From NCBI RefSeq assembly GCF_027066465.1, contig NZ_JAMONU010000005.1, positions 1-19,399 on the forward strand: a stretch of DNA of 19,399 nucleotides, read 5' to 3'. Positions 1 through 6,950 of this stretch are shown here, one piece after another. The notes beneath the pieces are model-generated. The model searched no databases. It saw nothing but the letters and a program-made list of their open reading frames with translations, and was not told where the DNA came from. Source of the stretch: Thermococcus sp. GTDB taxonomy: Archaea > Methanobacteriota_B > Thermococci > Thermococcales > Thermococcaceae. The translations under genes and the position numbers were made by a program. Each line of letters begins with the position of its first letter. The stretch's first letter is position 1.

Positions 1-2
1 TT

Positions 3-128
3 GAACGGTTTGGCATAGCACCACGTCGCAAGGCTGTCAAAGAGGAAATTAAAAAGCGCAGGATGGAGGGGGTTAAACCTCACATAGTCGCGGGACTTCT
101 CTTTGTTCCTACGGAGAAAGGAAGTTAG
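3..128 (+). CDS. C-terminal fragment of an unidentified protein
   Basis: An open frame enters from the left edge and stops at a TAG at 126-128, giving about 41 residues that end in AGLLFVPTEKGS. The segment is rich in Arg and Lys (PRRKAVKEEIKKRR), then turns hydrophobic. The other two forward frames are closed within the first few codons, and codon use resembles the chromosomal neighbours, so this is probably the true end of a real gene. I do not recognise the family from so short a tail. The next gene starts about 60 bases later behind its own promoter-like sequence, so the two are probably separate transcripts. Confidence 0.6.
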   Translation, partial: ERFGIAPRRKAVKEEIKKRRMEGVKPHIVAGLLFVPTEKGS

Positions 129-189
129 GGTTTTGATTTTCCGAACATTATTTAACCTTTAAACTACAACGATTGGATTGGTGAGCAAG

Positions 190-636
190 ATGGAGGAAAG
201 TGTTGTAGGGGTGACCTTTCCCGTCCCAAAGTGGTTCCTTGACAGGATACTTGATGGGGGCAAGACAGTCTTCGTCAAGCCTTCAACACTGAGGGTAAAG
301 CCGAGCATGAAGGTCGTCTTTTACGCCTCCAGAGAGGGTCAGGCCTGGCTTGGGGAGGCTGAGGTTGAAAGCGTTGAGTTCTTCAATAGTATCGAGGAAA
401 TCACTAGAAAGTACGAGAAAGAGCTTTTTCTTACTCCAAAGGAACTTAGGGAGTACGAGCGCGAACGCCAGAAGTGGCACTCCCGCGGAAGGAGGCCGAG
501 GTCGTGGATGGTGCTCAGGCTGAAGAACATCAGAAAGTACCCAAAACCCGTTAAACCTCCGAGGTTCGTCACTGTCTCGGGAAGATACATTAAAGAGAAG
601 GAATACAGGGAAATTTTGCGGAAGAGCGGGCTTTAA
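190..636 (+). CDS. DUF365 family PUA-like protein
   Basis: A protein of 148 residues. The start is taken at ATG 190 because GGTGAG at 180-185 sits at ribosome-binding distance; upstream TTG and GTG codons at 178 and 181 overlap that site. The opening MEESVVGVTFPVPKWFLDRI and the GKTVFVKPST segment match my memory of the archaeal DUF365 family, small PUA/ASCH-fold proteins thought to bind RNA or modified bases. No catalytic motif is evident, and the middle (residues about 75-115) is charged and helical. A TATA-like TTTAAACT lies near 158-165. It converges on the EVE-domain gene, and the two stop codons interlock. Family call is moderately sure; biological role is unknown. Confidence 0.7.
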   Translation: MEESVVGVTFPVPKWFLDRILDGGKTVFVKPSTLRVKPSMKVVFYASREGQAWLGEAEVESVEFFNSIEEITRKYEKELFLTPKELREYERERQKWHSRGRRPRSWMVLRLKNIRKYPKPVKPPRFVTVSGRYIKEKEYREILRKSGL

Positions 637-1064
637 AGCAGGCTCTCAATCAGCTTGTAGTCCTCCTCTGGAATTTCCCTCATTGCTTTGCCCATCAAAT
701 GACCGCTCCACTTCTTTTTGTTCTTTATGAACTTGAGTTTTGGAATGAGTGGCTTAAAATCGAGCTCGCCGAGCTTTACGGGCTTAACCTTTACCCTCAA
801 TGGGTAAATCTCGTTAAGGTGCGGAGGGCTCTTGAATATCCTTGATGAGTCCGTGTAAGGCTCGCTAACGACTTCGAAGATGCCGACGATCTTGGGTTCG
901 AGAACCTCTTTGTTCTTCCTCTCCTGCTTGACGTAGAAGACGAGCTTGTCTCCCGGCTTAACCTTAGCAATTGTGTTCTTGTGTCTCTTCACCACGCCCC
1001 ATACTTTCTTCTTCTTGACAACCTCCCAGTTGTCGCGGTTGGTGATACAGAGCCAGTATCTCAT
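633..1064 (-). CDS. EVE domain protein (UPF0310, PH1033-like)
   Basis: A protein of 143 residues starting MRYWLCITNRDNWEVVKK, with KPGDKLVFYVKQE near residues 37-49 and an ending KWSGHLMGKAMREIPEEDYKLIESLL typical of EVE-domain proteins such as Pyrococcus PH1033. EVE domains belong to the PUA superfamily and bind modified bases in DNA or RNA; the partner here is unknown. The start ATG at 1064 is preceded on the minus strand by GGTGA at correct spacing, and a TATA-like CTTTATT lies further upstream around 1105-1112. The stop overlaps that of the convergent DUF365 gene. It is the last clearly chromosomal gene before the AT-rich element to the right. Confidence 0.88.
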   Translation of the reverse strand: MRYWLCITNRDNWEVVKKKKVWGVVKRHKNTIAKVKPGDKLVFYVKQERKNKEVLEPKIVGIFEVVSEPYTDSSRIFKSPPHLNEIYPLRVKVKPVKLGELDFKPLIPKLKFIKNKKKWSGHLMGKAMREIPEEDYKLIESLL

Positions 1065-1278
1065 TGTGAGTCACCGCAATAATCTAGTTGAATGTCTCAA
1101 TAAAGGTTTTCTTCCTGGGTACTATTTCAACTTCTTTGACACTACTTAAAAGCGTAAGTTTGAGATTAAAACTATTTAAACTTACCGGTCGAAAATCTGA
1201 GTGTTTTCTTGACATTATTTTGGCAATAGGTATGTTTAAAAGTCGGAATGACGAATTAAAGGATGGTGGGAGCCATGT
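1065..1278. promoter_or_regulatory. Divergent intergenic region with integrase promoter and inverted repeat
   Basis: This gap separates the leftward EVE gene from the rightward integrase. Two TATA-like stretches point right: CTATTTAAACTT at 1172-1183 and TTTAAAAG at 1235-1242, the second being about 40 bases before the integrase ATG at 1279. GGTGGGA at 1265-1271 is a fitting ribosome binding site. An inverted repeat GTAAGTTT (1154-1161) / AAACTTAC (1178-1185) has a 16-base spacer, and TTACCGGTCGAAAA (1182-1195) has a 13/14 partner at 6992-7005. The left edge of the integrated element most likely falls in this gap. Confidence 0.5.
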
Positions 1279-2571
1279 ATGCGTAGGGCGGGTGTAATCA
1301 AACTCGAATACCAACCGGAGGAGCTACAGTATCTTGTCTCAAGTGATGACATCGAAGAATTGCTCGCCGACTACGCTTCAACCCACGACGTCTCGGAAGC
1401 ATACATGAAAGAGTTTGAAAGGTATGTTTGGCAGTTTATGAAGTTTGTGAAGATAGGAAGGCTCGAATCTGGAAGTAGAATAAAAGCTCCCTCTACAAAA
1501 GAGGAGTATGTAATTTCGCGAGAAGTGTTGGTAGAATACGTAAAAGCTCTCATTAAAGCGGGGTATTCAAACTCATCGCTCACAAAAAGATTGCAGGTAG
1601 TTATCATTGTGCTGAGAAGATTGGGAGTTTCAGAAGTATTTGTGGACGTATTGAGAGAGCCTCTTAGGAGAGCAAATACTGCAAGAAGAATTGAGCAAGA
1701 GGGTAATACTCCAAGTCTTACGCTTGAAGACGCTAGAGAGTTCTTTAGAAGGCTAGAAGTACTGTTTAAAATGATGAGATTGAAGAAGAAGCAATACGTG
1801 AAGTCACTAGCGTTTGCAATACTCCTGTTCAGTACTGGCAGGAGAGTTAGCGAAGTAGTGCAGATTAAAGTGCATGACATTGACTTTGAAGCACACAGTA
1901 TTAGAATCCCCGCAAGTAACACTAAAGAAGGCAAGTTATTGAAAATAGGCTCTGGGGAGAGGATAGTCTTCATGACTAAGGAAGCTGAGTACGTGCTTAA
2001 ATACTACATAAAAATAAATTCAAAGGAAATTAAGAGACAGCAGGGTTATCTGTTCATGCAACCTGGAAAGAAGAGCTTGAAGGACACCTTTTTGCATAAG
2101 ATAATCAAAAAGAGCAGAGACTTGGAGGATTTGGGAGCAAACCTGAACTTTATCATCAGTGATGGGCTTCACAGATTTGAGTTGAAATACTTTAGAAAGT
2201 TGTTCATACAGGAGTGGGAACGGCAGGCTGAAAGGTGTAACCTGTTGAATGAGAGAGTACTGACGGCAGCCAGGAAAATCACAGGTCATAGACCACTGAA
2301 CGACGTTCACAGGACAAACTACGCTAAAATAACCGAAAAAGAGACTTGGAAATATTACAAGGAGCTCTATTATGATTTGAGCGTGTTGACGCAGGAACAG
2401 AAGAGGCTGGTAGGCTTAGTAGAAGAAAAAGTTGTGTCAAAATCTGCAATGCTGCCTAAGCAGATTAGTATGGTTGATATGGGTACAAAAACTGCCACGT
2501 CTCACCAAGTAACAGCGATTAGGACTCAAACTATTACTCCAGCGATGGTTTACACAGCTCTTTTGAACTGA
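1279..2571 (+). CDS. int: Archaeal tyrosine recombinase / integrase
   Basis: A protein of 430 residues. The catalytic domain shows the first Arg box STGRRVSEVVQIKVHDID (R189, with E192), a beta-hairpin Lys candidate in SNTKEGKL (K216), KYFR at 303-306 standing where bacterial enzymes have HxxR (a K-x-x-R form as in SSV1 integrase), GH at 336-337, and the nucleophile Y348 in HRTNYAKI. Residues about 20-130 form the helical core-binding domain. About 80 residues follow the Tyr, longer than usual. ATG 1279 has GGTGGGA upstream; an overlapping ATG at 1275 meets a stop after three codons. The frame is closed at 1249, so no tRNA-derived peptide precedes it. It may be a complete enzyme, or the int(C) part of a split integrase that acquired a start and promoter. 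Confidence 0.9.
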   Translation: MRRAGVIKLEYQPEELQYLVSSDDIEELLADYASTHDVSEAYMKEFERYVWQFMKFVKIGRLESGSRIKAPSTKEEYVISREVLVEYVKALIKAGYSNSSLTKRLQVVIIVLRRLGVSEVFVDVLREPLRRANTARRIEQEGNTPSLTLEDAREFFRRLEVLFKMMRLKKKQYVKSLAFAILLFSTGRRVSEVVQIKVHDIDFEAHSIRIPASNTKEGKLLKIGSGERIVFMTKEAEYVLKYYIKINSKEIKRQQGYLFMQPGKKSLKDTFLHKIIKKSRDLEDLGANLNFIISDGLHRFELKYFRKLFIQEWERQAERCNLLNERVLTAARKITGHRPLNDVHRTNYAKITEKETWKYYKELYYDLSVLTQEQKRLVGLVEEKVVSKSAMLPKQISMVDMGTKTATSHQVTAIRTQTITPAMVYTALLN

Positions 2572-2590
2572 TTTCTTTATTTATTTTCAC
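2571..2590 (+). terminator. T-rich terminator after integrase
   Basis: A pyrimidine-rich run ATTTCTTTATTTATTTT begins at the integrase stop codon. Archaeal RNA polymerase terminates at such U-rich tracts without a hairpin. The same 17 bases occur exactly at 4959-4975, after the ribbon-helix-helix gene. Confidence 0.6.
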
Positions 2591-2647
2591 TCATTAGGGC
2601 TAAAAAGGAAAGAGAAGAAAATTTCACAAATACTGTTTCACAGCTGG

Positions 2648-2729
2648 AAATTCAATACTCGAATATTAAACCCTGAGTTTTTACCTAAAATTCCCGTTGA
2701 AATTTCAGTTAATTCGCAATATTGAATTT
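2648..2729. repeat. Inverted pair AAATTCAATA / TATTGAATTT upstream of the 146-residue gene
   Basis: Perfect 10-base inverted repeats at 2648-2657 and 2720-2729, 62 bases apart, precede the gene at 2763. A 9/10 copy (TATTGAATTA, 4335-4344) lies before the ribbon-helix-helix gene, and AAATTCAAT (5275-5283) before the gene at 5320. This may be an operator or just an AT-rich coincidence. Confidence 0.4.
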
Positions 2730-2762
2730 GGAAATGAAAAGAATTCTGATGGTGGATAGTTC

Positions 2763-3203
2763 ATGGATAAGAGTATTTTGGCAGTTTTAGAGCTTAGAAT
2801 TAAGAATGCCAAAAAGAACGCCCGTAACTATGCGATTGAGGGACTTACTGCAACAAACCTGAGCGAAAAATGCAGAAATGAAGTTGAGTTGGCTTATTAT
2901 CTGGGGAGGGCTGAGGCGTACATGGAAATCAAGGGACTACTCCTTGGAAGCTCTCATGTCACAGTTGAGCTTAGGGAGTTAATTGAAAGGGCTGCAGAGG
3001 AAGTGTTGAAGTCCCATGTGCTGGAATATCTGAATGGGGTAGTTTATGGCACTAAACCTAGAACTAGCTTTGAAGATGGAGTAGAAGCATTAAAACAACA
3101 GCTTATTCGCCTTATTGACCCTCAAAGTATTGAGATCAATGTTGTTGCCATGAACAGGAATCAAGAACAGCAAAAAGATGACAAAGATGGCTTTGAGTCG
3201 TGA
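2763..3203 (+). CDS. Hypothetical helical protein of the element
   Basis: A 146-residue acidic protein that I do not recognise. It appears almost wholly helical: residues 1-60 (MDKSILAVLELRIKNAKKNA...) and 65-115 are amphipathic, with a polar tail NRNQEQQKDDKDGFES. There are no membrane segments, cysteine clusters or nucleotide-binding motifs. ATG 2763 is preceded by GGTGGA at 2751-2756, a good ribosome binding site. A T-rich run follows the stop (3203-3222). An inverted pair AAATTCAATA / TATTGAATTT lies upstream. It sits between the integrase and a basic orphan protein, and AT-rich codon use agrees with membership of the element. Confidence 0.75.
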   Translation: MDKSILAVLELRIKNAKKNARNYAIEGLTATNLSEKCRNEVELAYYLGRAEAYMEIKGLLLGSSHVTVELRELIERAAEEVLKSHVLEYLNGVVYGTKPRTSFEDGVEALKQQLIRLIDPQSIEINVVAMNRNQEQQKDDKDGFES

Positions 3204-3305
3204 TTTTCTATTTTTTCTTTTTTCAAGCTTGGAAGCCCGCATCATACCCCTCTCATAGCTGAAGTTAATTTCTATTCTACTCAAACGTTTGGCGAGGGAT
3301 TCATA

Positions 3306-4265
3306 GTGGTTCGTATCCTGCAGCTAATTTCGGGATACCATATGAAAAGACGTCTAAATAAAATAAGGACTAAAAAGCCTTCATTGGCAGAGTACTATGC
3401 GATGTACCGTACAGGTAAGAAACTAGGAGAGTTAACCGGGAATGATATTGAAAATGCAGAAAGAGAGCTGATACCCATAGTTCTTAGATACTACCTCGAT
3501 ACGAGGCTAAAATGGGAAGAAGTGGTGGAGAATCTCCTGAGAGACCTCCGTGAGTTTTATCTTTACTTCTGTAAAAGAAGAAAGCATTTGGATATTGACA
3601 CTTTGGAGGACGTTCTAAGGCTAGTTCGCGGCCAGTATTCCATTAAAGAAATGCTAAACTGGTGTAAAAGTCCTGTTCCTCGAACAAAGTACGCTTTCTG
3701 GGCACTCCTGAAGAGAACAAGACCAGAGGATATTCAAAGAACTATTGACCTCAATTTCTTGTCAAGAGAGGAAATTCTGGAGGTCTACCAAAAAAGGAAA
3801 CGGAAACTAATTCCGGCTGTCCGGAAGGCCATAGAAGAGGTACTTAAACCAGAGAGGCCCCTTCATAAAAAGTCCAGAAAAGTTTCAAAGAAAAAACGGG
3901 CAAGAAGAATAGATGTTTTCAGGGCCTATCTCGAGGTAACTAATCAAGATTCAGTTTCTTATTTAAAAAGCCTTGAAATTGAACATGAATTTAAAGTAAC
4001 ACTGGCTAGGATTTGGTTTGCTTCTCAGAACAGAGAAGAGCGATTGGAGAAACTTAATGAAATCTTTCTAGGTCTAACAAATAGAGTTGGGTACACAAAA
4101 CTCTGGGAGTACGTGAGGACTGAAATTGACGAGTTCATACTTGTTGAAGCTTTATCACGTGAGCAGATTGCTGATTATCTTGAGAGGAACAAATGGAGGC
4201 TTGGGAGCTGTTTGAGAAGGAAATTTGAGAAAGCCTTAAACCTCCTAGAGAGGTCGTACACGTAA
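3306..4265 (+). CDS. Hypothetical basic protein of the element
   Basis: A 319-residue, strongly basic protein that I do not recognise. A GTG start at 3306 is chosen because GAGGGA at 3294-3299 precedes it at ribosome-binding distance; ATG 3342 (MKRRLNKIRTKKPS) is an alternative. Helices dominate. A Lys/Arg cluster KKSRKVSKKKRARR near residues 190-205 splits the protein into two halves, suggesting two helical domains with a basic linker that could contact nucleic acid. There is no Walker motif, HUH motif, zinc cluster or membrane segment that I can see, so calling it a replication initiator would be a guess. It is followed 100 bases later by a DNA-binding regulator gene. Confidence 0.75.
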   Translation: MVRILQLISGYHMKRRLNKIRTKKPSLAEYYAMYRTGKKLGELTGNDIENAERELIPIVLRYYLDTRLKWEEVVENLLRDLREFYLYFCKRRKHLDIDTLEDVLRLVRGQYSIKEMLNWCKSPVPRTKYAFWALLKRTRPEDIQRTIDLNFLSREEILEVYQKRKRKLIPAVRKAIEEVLKPERPLHKKSRKVSKKKRARRIDVFRAYLEVTNQDSVSYLKSLEIEHEFKVTLARIWFASQNREERLEKLNEIFLGLTNRVGYTKLWEYVRTEIDEFILVEALSREQIADYLERNKWRLGSCLRRKFEKALNLLERSYT

Positions 4266-4312
4266 ATTTTGTTGTTTTTTGCGAAATTTCTTAACATTGA
4301 ATGGAACCAGAG

Positions 4313-4330
4313 ACATAGCTATGTTTAATT
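4313..4330. promoter_or_regulatory. Palindrome ACATAGCTATGT overlapping the promoter of the RHH gene
   Basis: A perfect 12-base palindrome at 4313-4324 runs into a TATA-like TATGTTTAATTTT. It lies about 45 bases before the GTG start at 4367 of a ribbon-helix-helix protein. Such regulators bind short palindromes as dimers and often repress their own gene, so this is a candidate autoregulatory operator. A half-site ACATAG recurs at 6986-6991. Confidence 0.5.
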
Positions 4331-4366
4331 TTGATATTGAATTAGGGCATAACTGGGGGATTTTTA

Positions 4367-4951
4367 GTGGCCTCCCAAACAGTTAAAATCCCAAGACGAG
4401 GTCCTGGACGGCCAAAAGTCCGCGATACAGAGACCACTACATTAAATCTGGACAGGAAGGTCATGGCCCTTCTAAGGGAAATGGCGGCGAAGTATGGAAT
4501 GCCTGTCAACCATATCATAGAGAACCTAGTGCTATCTGCAGTCAATGAGGATTACCCACTACGGGTTGCCGGGGAAAATTCTCAGCTCAAAAGGCGTGTA
4601 GTGGAATGTGAAAAAAGGATTCGAGAGTTAGAATTAGAAATTGAACGAATAAGAGCACGGTGTGAAAATGAAAACGATACTCCCGAGCTTCGTGAGATTT
4701 TGAGACTTAAAGAGGATTCTCACAGAATCTTGGATAAGTATGGTGAGTTAAAAGTATTCGAGCTTGTGATGAGATTATTTAATGCCCCACCCGGGGAACG
4801 GCTCCAGCATCTCGTTAAGAGGTTTGTAGAGGACTATTTTGTAAATGCTGGGGACAAAGAACTTATCAGCAGGGAGTTGGAGTTAAAAATTATCAAAAAT
4901 CCCAGCACGAGTGCAATGGGATGGATTGTCAAAAAACTCGAAGATGCTTAA
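4367..4951 (+). CDS. AT-hook and ribbon-helix-helix DNA-binding protein
   Basis: A 194-residue protein. Residues 10-19 (RRGPGRPKVR) contain an AT-hook core GRP flanked by basic residues, which binds the minor groove of AT-rich DNA. Residues about 22-60 (TTTLNLDRKVMALLREMAAK, then GMPVNHIIENLVLSAV) read as a ribbon-helix-helix: one beta strand, a helix, a G-x-x-x-N turn and a second helix. Residues 68-104 are a heptad-like Glu/Arg coiled coil, and a helical C-terminal domain follows. GTG 4367 has GGGGGA at 4355-4360 upstream. It is probably a transcriptional regulator or partition-type DNA organiser of the element. The palindrome next to its promoter suggests autoregulation. No ParA-like ATPase partner is present. 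Confidence 0.8.
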   Translation: MASQTVKIPRRGPGRPKVRDTETTTLNLDRKVMALLREMAAKYGMPVNHIIENLVLSAVNEDYPLRVAGENSQLKRRVVECEKRIRELELEIERIRARCENENDTPELREILRLKEDSHRILDKYGELKVFELVMRLFNAPPGERLQHLVKRFVEDYFVNAGDKELISRELELKIIKNPSTSAMGWIVKKLEDA

Positions 4952-5319
4952 GTTTGTTATTTCTTTATTTATTTTTTACTTCTTTTGATAGTTGCTCTCA
5001 CTTTTCGAGTTTCAATGGATTCTTGCCTGCTTGGATTCTCACTTAGTGGCTATTTACTCGCTGGAGAAATAATATTTACATAAATAAATAATCGGTTCAA
5101 AAGAGAAATTTTGATCTATTCTTTTGCCGTGCAGGGAAACGTGAATTCAAAAGACTGGCACAAATCCTGTTTTTAGATTATGGGGAAATGCCAAAGTCTT
5201 ATGGGGGCAATTCAGCCATGAACTAGGTGTAACGTTTAAATCCTGTCCTATCCTCAGAGTTCTCTTTTTCAGCTAAATTCAATGTTGAGCAGGTTTATCA
5301 AAATCTGGGGGGAATACCC
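4952..5319. other. Noncoding AT-rich region with terminator, hairpin and promoter
   Basis: No convincing gene fills these 368 bases. It starts with a T-rich terminator (4959-4977). ATAATATTTACATAAATAAA around 5070-5089 is an AT-only stretch that could be a promoter or unwinding region. An imperfect hairpin pairs AAGACTGGCA (5151-5160) with TGCCAAAGTCTT (5189-5200), with a two-base bulge. TTCAAAAGA occurs at 5096-5104 and 5146-5154. A TATA-like ACGTTTAAATCC (5232-5243) lies about 80 bases before the next start, leaving a long 5' leader. It could hold the element's origin or a small RNA; neither is shown. Confidence 0.45.
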
Positions 5320-5649
5320 ATGAATGGAACGTGTGTTGAGTACTTCACCTGCTTTGAGTATCGCATTCCGACCAAGCAGCTGTGCATAAAAACCTGCAAT
5401 AATACAGAGCTGAGAAGGCTCCTAAGAAGACGGGGCTTGGAGGAGGTATTAGACGTTTATGCAAGGCAGTCTATCATCCGGCTTGTTGAAATCGAGCTCC
5501 TCAGAAGAGGAAAAGTCAGTGAGGCTGGATTATTAGGAGCGGTGCTGGATGAGTCTCCTACTACGGGAGTTAAAGTGTACTACAACAATGCATCCTTGGT
5601 AGTTGCAGTTAAGACATTCTTCACTGCAGATTGCCTGTTAAATGACTGA
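5320..5649 (+). CDS. Small Cys-containing hypothetical protein
   Basis: A 109-residue protein that I do not recognise. Four cysteines lie in the first 26 residues (C5, C11, C22, C26, spaced CX5C, CX10C, CX3C), followed by a charged helix TELRRLLRRRGLEEVLDVYARQ (about 29-50) and a beta-like end. The Cys arrangement could bind zinc, but the spacing is not a standard zinc-ribbon. ATG 5320 follows GGGGGGAA at 5308-5315. There is a long leader with TATA-like sequence some 80 bases upstream. It converges on the membrane-protein gene with only 20 T-rich bases between the stops. Confidence 0.7.
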   Translation: MNGTCVEYFTCFEYRIPTKQLCIKTCNNTELRRLLRRRGLEEVLDVYARQSIIRLVEIELLRRGKVSEAGLLGAVLDESPTTGVKVYYNNASLVVAVKTFFTADCLLND

Positions 5650-5669
5650 AATTTTTCTTTTTATTTATT
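5650..5669. terminator. T-rich spacer between convergent genes
   Basis: A run TTTTTCTTTTTATTTATTTT follows the stop of the 109-residue gene and resembles the T-rich terminators elsewhere in the element. It runs up to the stop of the leftward membrane-protein gene. Confidence 0.5.
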
Positions 5670-6788
5670 TTATGGGCTTTCCTTGGAGATCTTTGAAATA
5701 ATGTCTGCAATGAGGCTTTTTCCGATGGCTACTTCGCTTATTAAAAGGTAGTATTCAACAATTTGCCTTTTGGGATTTCCCAGTTTATCGTAGGAGCTCA
5801 CACGGGTTTTTGGAATGATCCTGAATATCACAATAGATGCATCCCCCGATTTTTGATTTCCAATAATGTAAATATTCCGGTAAATATCTACAGTTGTTAA
5901 TTCAGCACACTTCATAATCATATCTAGTCGTTCTGTAAAATCTTTAAGTATGCATTCTTTGGTCTTCTTGACTCGATTTACAATTGTATGACTGCTCCAG
6001 TGATAGATAATGAAATATGGGTTAGAAATTAGCTCTTCAAAAAATTTTTTGGTTTCGTTGTTAAGTTGGGAACTTAAGTGAGCACGATATCGGATTATGT
6101 AATCTAAATACCGGGGCTCAGGTAGTGATAACAAGTTTTCAATACCTATTTGAGGGAATATTGCTAACAAAAAAGCCAACACTATGAATACAATAGACCC
6201 TATCACTGGTCCGTATTTATCCATAGAGAGTGATACAAGTGTGTGCAACCTTACCCGTAGTAATAGTAGGACAATAGAGATGGTAACATACATCACAATT
6301 AGAGTGTGCCAGTCTAGATTTGAGACCATATCTCCAAGATAATAGTCTGACAGGACTGCCACTAAAAAGAAGAATGGATAGTACTGGAATGCTTTTACAA
6401 TTGGAACATAGATTATCTTTTTTGCATTAATGTGTCCTTGATGAACTAAATCTAGTGCGCTTTCAGCTAAACGTTTGACCATCTCGTCTTTTTTTGCTAG
6501 GATATCTATTCCAAAATCATGTTCAAATTCTTCGAGAACATCAATTAAAAACTCAAAAAAGTTCACATTGAGCGAGATATCAGTTTGCTTTTTGGTTGCA
6601 CAATAAAGAAAGCTTAGAAAAGCTATCATTGCTAATATGCTTGAAAACCATGGGTAATAAATCTGGAATGTTAAAATGTAGAGAGTCATGATTTGAAATA
6701 TTGTTAGAGCAGAGATCAGCTTCTTTTTGTTTTCCGGTGAGAGTATTTCAAGGGATTGTAGTATGATATTCGTCAGGCTGGATATCAT
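5670..6788 (-). CDS. Five-helix membrane protein with soluble C-terminal domain
   Basis: About 372 residues from ATG 6788, chosen over GTG 6797 because GGAGTGG lies at ribosome-binding distance upstream. Hydrophobic segments fall near residues 25-42, 46-63, 133-152, 160-180 and 193-212. Between the second and third is an acidic helical loop (about 65-130), and after the fifth comes a soluble domain of about 160 residues with no recognised motif, ending AIGKSLIADIISKISKESP. I do not know the family. It is the only element gene on the minus strand, divergent from the int(N)-like fragment, which suggests a cargo gene with its own promoter. Possible roles (surface modification, exclusion, defence) are guesses. 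Confidence 0.75.
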   Translation of the reverse strand: MISSLTNIILQSLEILSPENKKKLISALTIFQIMTLYILTFQIYYPWFSSILAMIAFLSFLYCATKKQTDISLNVNFFEFLIDVLEEFEHDFGIDILAKKDEMVKRLAESALDLVHQGHINAKKIIYVPIVKAFQYYPFFFLVAVLSDYYLGDMVSNLDWHTLIVMYVTISIVLLLLRVRLHTLVSLSMDKYGPVIGSIVFIVLAFLLAIFPQIGIENLLSLPEPRYLDYIIRYRAHLSSQLNNETKKFFEELISNPYFIIYHWSSHTIVNRVKKTKECILKDFTERLDMIMKCAELTTVDIYRNIYIIGNQKSGDASIVIFRIIPKTRVSSYDKLGNPKRQIVEYYLLISEVAIGKSLIADIISKISKESP

Positions 6789-6950
6789 AGAGACCACTCC
6801 GTTGGTATTTCTTCAACAGTTCTTAACACTTTGTTTTTAGCCGGATTGGCTTTTTGAATTTCAGCTCGAATTGAGATAATGGTAAAAAGATAACGTGTCT
6901 TGTGACCCACTAGAAATTCGAACTTTTTATCAAACTGTTCTTAGGTCTAA

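Noticed and set aside
1271..1310. Possible degenerate tRNA-Gln att copy at the integrase start
   Set aside because: Only GTATG and GTAG-like fragments align with the tRNA 3' end; identity is too low to claim a site.
1303..6808. Inverted match AATACCAACCGGAG (about 1307-1320) versus the complement of 6794-6806
   Set aside because: The match needs a gap, lies in the integrase coding region on one side, and is short; it is likely chance.
6917..6924. ATTCGAAC resembling the tRNA T loop upstream of the int(N)-like fragment
   Set aside because: Only eight bases match and the flanks differ; not a tRNA or att copy.
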